Shown here piece by piece: positions 1-10,196 of a DNA stretch of 64,000 nt. Each line of letters begins with the position of its first letter. Position 1 is the first letter of the stretch. The stretch is from Gentiana macrophylla (lineage: Eukaryota; Streptophyta; Magnoliopsida; Gentianales; Gentianaceae), in the NCBI GenBank assembly GCA_026214975.1, contig CM047813.1, positions 34,257,871 through 34,321,870 on the forward strand, given 5' to 3'. The translations under genes were made by a program, and so were the position numbers. Below the pieces are notes generated by a model. It worked only from the letters and a program-made list of their open reading frames with translations, had not been told where the DNA came from and made no database searches.

Positions 1-1230
1 TTAATAAGGATAAAAGTAACAATTATGAAGTAACAAATGTGGAATAGAGTAAATATGAAGTAACAATTTTGAAACACAAAGTAACATTAACACGTGAAAT
101 AAAAATTTTAAAGTAACAATTGTGATTTTTGTCCTTTATAATCATGAAAATGTTACTTTTTTCCTTCCAGACCCATTTATTAATTTTTTCGTCCTTGTGG
201 CCCCTTTCCCCTATAATTTATTAGATTAACAGCTATACCATAATTAAATGAAACATATGAATATTTGAAAATAGGGAAGTGAGACATGATGCATCTTAAT
301 CATACTACCAGTGGTTTTATGGTGGTCCAGGACCACCATGTCATACTTATCCACCAATGAAATGTCTTATAAAAAGGGTAAAAACGTCAATACATGGGAT
401 TTATATTTTACACGATGGCGCTTCATGTTATTTGTCGTTTTTTTGGTATCGGATCCGATCACCAAATCATCATTGGTCCAGGACCATAATAAAATTTCCC
501 TCACACTACAGCATAAATACGAAATCACTTTGCTTCCTGAATAATATCCTATTTCCATTTCTTTTTTATTGTCATTACTGACCTTATCAAATTACATTAT
601 GTGTACTGAAATGATTCAATACTGTAAGTGCAATTAGTGAAATAATAGTGTCAGATAATTTTAGAGTTTTACACCTTAATACGACCCACAAAGTGAAGGT
701 TGTCTTGTTCGCGATGACCCATCAATAAATATGTCGTGTTTGTCGTGACCTTATAATAAATATATTGAATTAAAAGCTAACCGGCCTACTATTGGCAGTT
801 CTACCGTATATTGCCTCTACCTAAGATTTAATTCGAAATTCATGAATTAAATTAATAATAGAAAATTAACGTTGTGCAAAAATGAAACATAAATGTATAA
901 AAATAAACATAGTCCTTCAATTATAGAATCCTTACCTTATTTCGTAGAATACTGCGATGTAGAAACGAGATCATCTACTGGAATCAAATAATTACCTTTT
1001 ACATACATGAATCTATTATCAGATCAAGCTAAAAGCCATGACTTTTGATAAAAGGTGATAAGAAAAAATCCCTAACTTCAAAATAAATGAAAACACAGAT
1101 CCTACATACCAAGAAAATATCATTTGTGTAACTATTATTGCTCGAGATCATCTTGATCCGCTTGTGATTGATCAATTGTGATAACGAAGCGATAGAATAT
1201 GTTTTATAATGCCAGATTGGGTAATTAAGA
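1..1230. other. AT-rich intergenic DNA
   Basis: No coding region could be supported here. The first 160 bases repeat short AGTAACA words without a clear unit. The only structured piece is the MITE candidate at 315-494. The rest shows no recognisable domain, LTR end or RNA gene. Confidence 0.5.
315..494. mobile_element. Candidate MITE with palindromic ends
   Basis: Both ends carry a 21-base inverted repeat: positions 315-335 and the reverse complement of 474-494 agree at 18 of 21 bases. Each end holds a small palindrome around GGTCCAGGACC, so each terminus could fold back on itself. The 180-bp interior has no coding potential. I could not define a target-site duplication, so the superfamily is unassigned. 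Confidence 0.42.
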
Positions 1231-1326
1231 GATTTGAAGACGCTTTGGGATCTTGGCCTTCTTTAGGTGCACCCTGGGCCTTCTTTATATTCTTAAAAAA
1301 GACCCAAACAAGAAAATAAGCCTATA

Positions 1327-1568
1327 CCCATATAATTAAGAGAATGGGCATCATTCTCAAAATCTAGGCTATGAAGTGAGGAAAACTCATATCTTAATAT
1401 GATGGTGAAACAATTACAAGTGCCAATGTGAGACACTTATGAAGATAATAAGGTTGAACCCATATATAAAGAGGGGTTTCGTCCTCAAAACATAGGCTAT
1501 TAGGTGAGTAAAGCTCATCTCTTAATATGTTGGTTGAAACAAATACAAGTGCTCAATGTATGACACTT
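1327..1568. repeat. Two imperfect tandem copies of about 110 bp
   Basis: Positions 1327-1440 and 1460-1568 are alignable by eye. Both run from CCCATATA through TAGGCTAT and CTCATNTCTTAATATG to GACACTT. They lie inside the presumed gypsy LTR, where subrepeats are common. Confidence 0.6.
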
Positions 1569-1749
1569 TAACACCAAAAGTCCTTAATTATGGTTGTAGG
1601 GCATTACATCCCCGCCATCTTAGAAGGAGTTTCGTCCTCGAAACAGAACATATATGTAGGTGGAAATAAGGATGGATGATTGGCTTGCATTTATTACTTG
1701 AGCTCCTAGTTAGCCTCTTTCTTGGTGTGGTTAGACCACAACACCTTGA

Positions 1750-2332
1750 CTAAGGCCACTATGTTTCCCCCAAATGGTTCTTACCTACTTTCTAAAATTT
1801 GAACTGGTTGTTCAACATAAGTGGGATCATCCCGAAGCAACCCAAGCGCTAGATCAACTATTAGATGAGATTCCAAAAAGCATATCCTCAAAAGTGATAC
1901 GTGAAAAACATTGTGAACTCTCTTCAATGGTGTGGTAACCACAAATGATACGTAAGCTTCCTGATCCTCTCGATAATCTCAAAATGTCCCACGTACTTTG
2001 GACTTAGATTTCCCTTATGCCCAAACCATTTAGTTTCCCTGACTGGCGAAACTATCAAATAGACCTTGTCACCAACTTCAAAGGATAATAGACATCTCTT
2101 GCTATATGCCCATTTTTCTTATGCTCTTGAGCCGCCTTCGGCTTTTCTCTCTCACTATGGTGACTTTATCAACCGTATCTTGCACAAGTTGGAGGAATCG
2201 GGGACTACTTCCCCACAACTTCTTCGCAATACATAGGTGATCTGCACTTCCTTCCATAATGCATCTCATACGGAGCCATCTTGATACTAGAATTGTAGAA
2301 AATATGATCGTTGTCGAACATGATACTAGCAA
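1750..2332 (-). pseudogene. Broken gypsy integrase C-terminus
   Basis: The minus-strand frame from 2332 to 2102 contains an LVQDTVDKV run like the L(V)Q.T.+KV segment of chromovirus integrases. The next frame gives VGDKVYL, WFGHKGNLSPKYVG and the RVHNVFHVSLL signature near the polyprotein end. At least one stop and one frameshift separate these pieces. It represents only the last part of pol and has no intact start. Confidence 0.65.
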
Positions 2333-2345
2333 GAATGACTAGGTC

Positions 2346-2845
2346 AATCTCAGTATAACATCTAGCGTGTCAAGGTCAATCCCACATACTATAAATTAAT
2401 AATATGTCAACCAACACTAAAAAAAATATAAGTCAAACGAAAAAGGGACGGTCGTGGACCACAATAATTTGCAAAGAATTTTTCTAAGAAACTAATGTTG
2501 AAATAAGAAAGAAAACAAACAATAAAATAATCGAATGTTTAACTTATAATATGAAGAAGTTAACCAAGCATATGATCCAATTAATATTACCCAACCCGAT
2601 TAACATGATGAATCTACCTAGATACATACAAACCTTAATTTCATATTAATTAACGGTGCAATTCTATATTATGGTTAATACTTTCTTTCAAGATAATAGA
2701 ACCCTCTGTATAAATTAATGGTCTACCGTGATGGGGCTAGATTTAAATAATTAAACATGCATTAACAATTTTTGAAATGCCAACCAAGGGTTGAAACCTC
2801 GTCTCTAGGACCGTACATCCTTGATGGTAATTTTACATGGGTAAT
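2346..2845. other. AT-rich intergenic DNA
   Basis: I see no gene, repeat boundary or RNA in this stretch. It is the unoccupied flank of the copia element that starts at 2851. Confidence 0.5.
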
Positions 2846-2850
2846 CTAAC

Positions 2851-3368
2851 TGTTATAAAACGGATGGAGATAACTTGGATCGCAAAAGCGAAAATGTAAG
2901 CAATCAAACATAAACAATCAAAGGAGAAAACAGAAACAAGAAGAACCACAGATTTAACGTGGAAAACCTCTCAATGGGGAGAGGTAAAACCACGGGCGAA
3001 AAGAGATATTTTATTATGCTTCGAATTTTACTGATTTCAACACACGATAATGAGACAACAATTGTATTTATAGGCACAAATCCCTAAACCCTAGCCGCAA
3101 GGAATCTTTGTCTCGATTCACCATAAATACCCCTACACGTGTCCTCCTTTTAATGACACCGATATCATTACACATAACGTAATTAGCGGATGTGGGACCT
3201 GTTTGTATTCAAGTACTCGGCAGACTATCACCTGCGATAGTCACCTGGCCGATGAAGCTCGAGACTCCACCTGCGATGCACGCAATTGAATACACTTCTC
3301 ACCGCCCATCACACACCGAGTCTTCGATTGGTTCCACCCAGATGCGAGTTTAAGTCACCTTATCGACA
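2851..3368 (-). repeat. 3' LTR of copia A
   Basis: 518 bp, alignable end to end with 7604-8139. In minus orientation it starts TGTCGATAA and ends TTTTATAACA. A short purine-rich tract (AAGGTGGAGA on the minus strand, just above 3368) is the likely PPT. Confidence 0.9.
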
Positions 3369-3472
3369 AATCTCCACCTTGACTTCAACTCTCACTGTAG
3401 TCAAACAGATTGCATAACCGGATGTACTTGTACCGGATGCATTCGTCAATGCCGGATGTACTTGTACCAGGA

Positions 3473-6400
3473 CTATCTCCACAAAGATCCACTCCACCGA
3501 TCGCCTCGAGTTTCCAAAGCACATACAAGCTTTGAATATTCGGTAAGTCCAGGCAAAGTCAAACTTACTCTTTGAATCGGTTTAGTGAACATATCAGCAG
3601 GATTCTCCTTTGTGCCAATCTTCTTCACCACAACCCTCTTCTCATTCCTCAAGAAATGATACCTGACATCAATATGCTTGGTTCTCTCATGATGAACCTG
3701 ATCCTTGGCTAAACATATTGCACTTAGACTGTCACAATATATCTCAGCCTGATCCTGATGCAACCCCAAATCACTGACTAGCCCCTTCAACCAGATACCC
3801 TCCTTAGTTGCTTCAGTAAGAGCCATGTATTCTGCTTCAGTAGTTGATAAGGCTACTGTAGCCTGAAGAGTAGCTTTCCAGCTGACCACTGCATTTCCCA
3901 ATGTAAAAACATAACCAGTCATTGATTTTCTCACAACAACATCACTGCATAATCAAGATCACAAGAACTCGTGACTGACCAGACCGATATCACCTATAAA
4001 TGAGACCAACATCAGCTGTACCTCTCAGGTACCTGAATATCCTTTTAACAACTTTTCTAGTGTTCCTTTCCGTGTTGAGCCATAAACTGCTGACAACACT
4101 TATTTGCTGAGCGGATCGAGCCTAGTGCATACCATGGCATACATCAGATTATAATCGCACTAGCATAGGGAACTTTGACATATACTCCTTCTCTTGGTGG
4201 ATCATGAAGCATAAACAGACAAATGAACATTTGATGCCATAGAGTATCTATTGGTTTTGCAACCAGACATCCCAAACTTGGCCAATATCTTCGCGTGACA
4301 TAACCCCGCTTGAGACAAGAACAACTTCTTCCGACTTCTCTCTCTCCAGATCTCCATCCCCAAGATTTTCTTGCGCAAAGACCTAAATCCTTCATTTCAA
4401 ATTCAAGATCGAGAAGGTTCTTGATTTTGAACATCGAGACTTCCTTGTCTGCAGCCTATCAAGATGTCATCCACATACAGAGGAAAGATAGATATATGAT
4501 CCATCTTTCAAATTGTAGTAAACACAACAATGATCATATGGACTTCTATATAAACCTGCTTTGAAGCATGAAACTGTCAAACCTTTTATACCACCGCTTG
4601 GAGCTTGCTTCAAACCATACAATGATTTCTTCAACTTGCAAACATAGTTTTCTTTGCCAGGAACTTGAAAACCCTCGAGTGTGTCATGTATATCTCTTAT
4701 CCACCTCACCATGTAGAAAAGCGCTTTTCACATCTAATTGCTCAAGTTCCGGATCTGCTTTGTGCCACCATTGCTAGTAACACCACTGATTGAAGTGTGT
4801 CCGACCACCGGTGAAAAAATTTCATCAAAGTCAACCCTTTCCTTTTGATCAATCCTCTTGCAACCAAACGTGCCTTATACGACCCTTCGCTTTGTTATTC
4901 CTTCCTTTTTCTTGAAGATCCATTTACAAGTCACAACTCCCTTGTCATGAGGTTTGCTTTGACCAATTCCCAAGTCTGATTCTTCAATAATGACTCCATT
5001 TCATCTCCCATGGTCGCATGCCACCGAGATGCTTCTCGCATGTCATCGCTTCCCACTGTAGTAGTAGTTCAACAACCTCTACTTCTTCAAAGAACTTGGA
5101 GTGCATATCCACCAAATCATCATATCCATATCTCCTTGGAGGTATCCCAACATTAGATCTTCTAGGCTCACGGCGCCTAGACTCTGTTGATCAATGTTTG
5201 TATGGCGCCTCTTTGAGGTCTCGGCAGACTAGCTTGGATCGATTCTCGGTTCATTATCCGGATCGAGATAGTGTTGATTTGGATCCACCGATTGTTGCAT
5301 ATCGAGAGACTCCACCTGAAGCTCCACCTGCTTCTCAACACTATCGATTCAAAGACTCGGTTTCGCACTCGTGAGACTTCTCCACCGATGAGTTTAACAT
5401 AGAATTTTCATCAAACACAACGTCCTGGCCGAGGATTACTCGGACTCTCTGGCGGCGACCAAATTCTATATCCCTTCACTCCATCACCATACCCCACAAA
5501 CACTCCTCTTCTTGGCTCTTGGCTCCAACTTCCTTTCACTAACATGATAGTAGGTTGTACATCCAAAAACCCTTAGAACTGAGTAGTCAGCAGGCTTGCC
5601 TGACCACATCTCAAATGGTGTCTTGAGATTGATTCTGTGTGAGGACTCGTTGATTAAGTAGCAAGTCAGTCTTAACGACTTTCGCCCAAAATCTCCTTGA
5701 TAAACCAAATTGAGAAAGTATACATCTTGCCCTCTCGGAAGAGTTTGATTCATCCTTTCAATACACCATTCTCACGAGAGGTGTATTCCTTACGATTATG
5801 ATGTCCGCAATACCTCTCACCGCACAAAATGAATCAAAATCCATCCAGTAATTCAGGACCATTATCATCACGAAGCTTCTTGATTTTCTTGCCTAACTGA
5901 TTCTCCACTTAGGGCCTTCCACTTTGCTTGAAGTTATTGAATGCATCACTTTTGTTCTTCATCATCACCACCCAAGTCATCCTTGAATAGTCATCTATGA
6001 ATGACACAAAATATCTGTGACCACCCAATGACTCAACTTTTGATGGACCCCAATCTGAATGGATATAATCAAGTGTTGCCTTTGTATTGTGCAACCTCCT
6101 GTGAGAATTTACTTCTATGCAACTTCCCAAACACACAATGTTCACAAAAGTCCAGATTCTTGACCTTATATCCCCAAGAAAACTCTTTGAAGAAAGAATC
6201 AGCATACCCTTTCACCCATGTGACCTAGTCTCATGTGCCCACATGAAGTCTGCTGAGGCGGTGAGTGCTTGAGGATGCAACGGCGAAGAAGCGAGATCTG
6301 ATGAGATCCTTGTAATATATACAAGGTTCCCTCTTGATGCCTTTGAGGACTACAATCTGAATCTTTAAAGACATTCACCGTCCACCTTCACCCTTGAAAT

Positions 6401-7437
6401 TGAACCCTTGTTTGCCCAGGTAGACTAAGAGATACCAAATTCTTGGTCATCTGTGGAACATGTCTTACATCTTTCGATGTACAAAATTTACCATCCTCTC
6501 GTCCTTAACTTTCTCGAGCCAATTCCCACAACTTTGCAAACCTTCTTTGTTGGCCATATAGATTTGACCACCATCCATCTCGCTCATAAGTGAAAACCAC
6601 TCCCTGTTTGGACAAATATGGTAGGATGCTCCAGAATCAAGTATCCACACATCATTGTGGTGTGTAGAATCTCCTGCAACTAGAACCAGATCCTCATCGA
6701 TTGCTCAAGAGCTAAGGCCGTGCTGTGCGATTGCCTTCCTGCTGCTTTCTTCTTCCTTGGGCAGTTGGACTTCCAATGTCCACCCTCGCTTCCTGATAAT
6801 TCTTACGACATCATCAGACTTAGGACCTTTGGACCCTCGACTTCTTTTTCTTCTTCTCATCCATATCCTTTTCCACTATTGCTTTGCTAGCTACTAGCCC
6901 AAAGCAGCCTGACATTTGTCTGCATGCCAAGACCTTGTCTAAAGCTCCCTGGCATGTAAGGCGGACCTCACATCCTCCAAAGCTCATCAGTATCCTTCCC
7001 AACTATGAACGATTGCACAAAGTTTTCATATGATGCGGTAATGACACCAGCAGGATTAGGGCTGCATCTTCATCTTCAATTTTAACATCAATATTCCTTA
7101 AATCAAGCAATATTGTGTTCAATTTGGTCCAGATGTTCCTTGATGGACTTCCTTCATGCATCTTCAAAGCGAACAACCTCTGTTTCAACAACAACTTGTT
7201 GGTCGCTGACTTGGTCATATCTGAGCTTTCAAGCTTCTTCCACAACTTGTCTGCGGTGTCTTCCTCAAAGAACCTCGGTGATAACATCATCGAGATAAGC
7301 ACAACATGATGGTTGAATGTGCTTTCTCTTCCAGGTGGCATAATCTGCTTTGCACTTGTATTTGGTTTGTCGATAAAGGATTCCACAAACCCTGGCTTTG
7401 TTTCAACGATTACGCATCTTGATTTGCCATAGACCAA
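3473..7437 (-). pseudogene. Copia A gag-pol, frame-broken
   Basis: Read on the minus strand: gag 7437-7003 has the UBN2-type region with LKQRLFALKM and DLRNIDVKIEDEDAA. Protease 6650-6465 has the active-site run WILDSGASYHICPN. The integrase core 6205-5909 has HSDWGPSKVESLGG and FIDDYSRMTWV. The integrase C-part 5753-5484 has KTPFEMWSGKPADYSVLRVFG. RT 4712-4467 has CKLKKSLYGLKQAPSGG. The RT YVDD region is scrambled. RNase H 3934-3473 has [21 protein letters not shown] and [17 protein letters not shown]. Normal copia polyproteins are a single frame of about 1300 residues; here at least six frame changes separate the domains. The order and motifs match the Tork/Tnt1 lineage. Confidence 0.9.
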
Positions 7438-7603
7438 AACTGCTCCTTCCTCAGAATTTATCGATTTTTACGTTCTTCGCGACATCTTTCCTTGCTAAAG
7501 ATCACAACTTTGTCACGAGATCCTAGCACCTTCTTTCAAGGCCTTGGTGAAGACGAAGTTGATAAATGCAGTTGTTTTCTCCGAGACCTTTCTCGATACC
7601 ACT

Positions 7604-8139
7604 TGTTATAAAGCGGATGGAGATAACTTCGGATGCAAGAAAGCGTAAACGAGCAATCAAACATAAACAATCAAAGGAGAAAACAGAAACAAGAAGAACA
7701 CAGTTTAACGTGGAAAACCTCTCAGTGGGAGAGGTAAAACCACGAGCGAAAAGAGATATTTTATTATGCACCTTTGAATTTTACTGATTTCAACACACAC
7801 AGATAATGAGACAACAATTGTATTTATAGGCACAAATCCTCAAACCCTAGCCGCAAGGAATCTTTGTCTGATGCACCATAAATACCCCTACACGTGTCCT
7901 CCTTTTAATGACAATCAGATAGTCATAGTCACATAACGAGAATTAGCAGATGTGGGACCTGCAGTATTCAAGTACTCGGCATGAGACTATCACCTGGCGA
8001 TAGTCACCTGGCCGATGAAGCTCGATGAGACTCCACCCTACTTGATGCACGCAATTGAATACACTTCTCACCGTCCATCACACACCGAGTCTTGAGATTG
8101 GTTCCACCTAGATGCAGAGTTTAAGTCACCTTACTGACA
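7604..8139 (-). repeat. 5' LTR of copia A
   Basis: 536 bp and the partner of 2851-3368. The two differ by many small indels, several of which replace CGA in one copy by TGA, ATGA or CAGA in the other. The adjacent 5-bp duplication CTAAC begins at 8140. Confidence 0.9.
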
Positions 8140-8144
8140 CTAAC

Positions 8145-9240
8145 TACATTCGTCCTAGTTATTCCTTCAACTTATGGTTCCAACAAAATAAATTACAAGA
8201 GCATGCATGAAATTAGCTACATTTTACACACTGGCTAATTAAAGCAAGTAATGTGATTTGCAATTCATGCCTACCGACCCATTGGCCAGACTACCGCTGT
8301 CAGCAGTGTCGAAACGAAATTCTTGACTTTTTCTTAACAGATTAAGGGTAGAATTAGACGTGTATTACGGATCGGGTAAAAACTAATATTCAACCTAGCT
8401 AGCACATTTAAGTTAAGAACATAATGAATCATGGTTAGAACAACTATGAGTAAAGTTATTACCTTTGGCGAATCCTCTTGAATTGCTTCTTCCCAATGTC
8501 TAACGCGTTCTAACACCGGAGATTCATCGAAATCCTTAATGCCAGACAAATACACGAATTAATAAAGTAAACAAAAGCGATTTTACTACTCTAGAGAGTT
8601 TGGAGTACAGTGCTCAATTGCGAAGATTGAATAGATGAAGATATCCTACTGATACTACCTGCAACAAAGGGTGTAAAACTCGTCTTAGAAAAGGTTCATC
8701 TCCCTTCTAGGAAAAATATTTGATAAACTCATATCTGAAACCGGTTTCATCTCATTTTCTTGAACCTTACCAAGCCTTTGGTAATCACACCAAACCTTCG
8801 GCCTGGCTACCGAGCCCACGGCCTAGTGGCCGCTCCTCCTTCGGTTGTCTCTTGCTAAAGATGTCGAACATAAGTAAGTAAAATAAGATGTGAATCAACA
8901 CAAATATATCAGTCACATATTAAGAGAAATATAATCATAGAAGTGAAGTGTGCATGGATTACCCTTTCACGTGATTGCAACCATAAAAAGAATCAAATTA
9001 TGCCTATCTATATATTTCAAATAATCAAACAATAGACTTAGTATCTTTCTCCCCTCTTTATATTTGTAGGAAAATCAAGAGCCACCTTATGTCAAAAAGT
9101 ATTAGAAAGTTGAGTACATACTCAACTCACTTTTTTTCTTTCATTGCAAAGGTTGTATAAAGTTTCTTTGGAACAAGACAAGCACTTAAGAGACAAGCTC
9201 TTCTATCGAGAGTCTATACGAATTGCGATCCTCTTCCGTG
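8145..9240. other. Intergenic stretch with one possible orphan exon
   Basis: On the minus strand, 8541-8466 reads as an open segment (DFDESPVLERVRHWEEAIQ) ending in an AAG|GTAATAAC donor-like site. I do not recognise the peptide and see no partner exon, so it may be a gene fragment or chance. The remainder, including a GC-richer patch at 8790-8850, shows nothing I can name. Confidence 0.25.
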
Positions 9241-9270
9241 CCATCCTCTGCCATGGTGTGCTGTGAGCCC

Positions 9271-9381
9271 GAAACGGCGTCGTTTCGGGCCGCAGCGACG
9301 CCGTTTTGAGCGTGATTTTTTTTTTTTTTTTTAGGTCGGAATCAAACGGCGTCGTTTGTACACAAAACGACGCCGTTTTGT
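9271..9381. repeat. Cluster of four AAACGRCGYCGTTT motifs
   Basis: The near-palindrome AAACGGCGTCGTTT occurs near 9273 and 9345. The opposite form is complete at 9363-9381 (CAAAACGACGCCGTTTTGTG) and truncated near 9297 (GACGCCGTTTTG). All four sit within 110 bp of AT-rich DNA around a T-tract. Motifs of this type are scattered through many eudicot genomes. Whether it is a TE terminus or a binding site cannot be decided here. Confidence 0.6.
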
Positions 9382-9697
9382 GTCACAGCAGCCCCTGTTG
9401 CATGTGTGCCTTTTACGGCAGAGGATCGAGGTCTGAGTCTATACATATTTCTTTCTCTTTCTCTTTCTGCCTTTGGATTTTTCTTTTTTAGTAATTTCTC
9501 ACTTATTTTTTTTTCTCACAACAAATCCTTTTTGTTTCGTCATCCTAAAATTGACTCAAGATTCATCTTTATTTTGGACTCAAAAGAGAACGAAATATGT
9601 ATTAAGTCGACTAGTATTTTTGACATTTAACTCTCAAAATTCTTCTTCATTTAACAAAGCAATAACAATCAAAGTTATACAATAAGTAATCAATTCT
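9382..9697. other. Intergenic DNA, no gene seen
   Basis: T-rich and AT-rich sequence with short chance reading frames of low complexity. No family signature was found. Confidence 0.45.
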
Positions 9698-10132
9698 TGT
9701 TTAAATTACTGAAACAGAATCACAATAAAAGAACGCGGAATAAATCTCAATAATCAGTAAGTTATCGAGTTAAGTTATATAGTGGTAATGGTGGAGTATT
9801 TATAGATGACACTTCATCAAGCTAGTTACAATTTTCTTAGGTGGTTACAAGTTACAACTAGAAAAGGAATATGGAAACTTTATTTTAGCAACTGTGAAAT
9901 ATTTCAGCTAAAACAGTCATGTGTGAAGCTTGTCACCTGAGACGGTCACCTATGAAGTATTCTTCTGATATATAAAGCATCAAGTCTGAAATTAGCTACC
10001 CATCTGATCAGCTTAAAGTATATAAGCTATTCTTCTGACCTGAGCTTCGAGTTTGAACTCATTCTTCTGATCTGGTCAGCAGCGCATCTCACTTACAAGC
10101 CAACATATTTCATCCACAATGTAATATTAACA
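9698..10132 (-). repeat. 3' LTR of copia B
   Basis: 435 bp, running from TGTTTAAATT to TAATATTAACA in plus orientation. The adjacent CCACACTCAAGCTGGG (purine-rich on the minus strand) is the likely PPT. Confidence 0.82.
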
Positions 10133-10196
10133 CCACACTCAAGCTGGGAATGATGAATGACTAAGCTTGCACATCTTTCTTATAAGCCAACATCTT

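Larger units (their letters stand above)
1230..2345 (-). mobile_element. Ty3/gypsy chromovirus fragment (3' pol, PPT and LTR start)
   Basis: On the minus strand, 2332-2040 reads as the integrase C-terminal region of a Tekay/del-type gypsy polyprotein, with the run FEVGDKVYLIVSPV followed by KGNLSPKYVG and, after a stop, RVHNVFHVSLL. Further along (plus 1645-1609) is the FEDE-like GAGGACGAAA stretch and a G-rich purine tract that precede the 3' LTR in this group. The LTR would begin at 1608 as TGTAATGCCC on the minus strand. The upstream gag, protease and RT are absent, and stops interrupt the frame. The piece is clearly decayed. Confidence 0.72.
2851..8139 (-). mobile_element. Complete Ty1/copia retrotransposon A (Tork/Tnt1-like)
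   Basis: Two LTRs (2851-3368 and 7604-8139) share TGTTATAAA at one end and GACA at the other. The element is flanked by a perfect 5-bp target duplication CTAAC at 2846-2850 and 8140-8144, so both ends are exact. The element lies on the minus strand. A primer binding site TGGTATCGAGAAAGG (plus 7602-7588) follows the 5' LTR and resembles the initiator-Met tRNA site. Gag, protease, integrase, RT and RNase H follow in copia order. All coding parts are broken by small frameshifts and stops, so it cannot move on its own. Confidence 0.93.
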
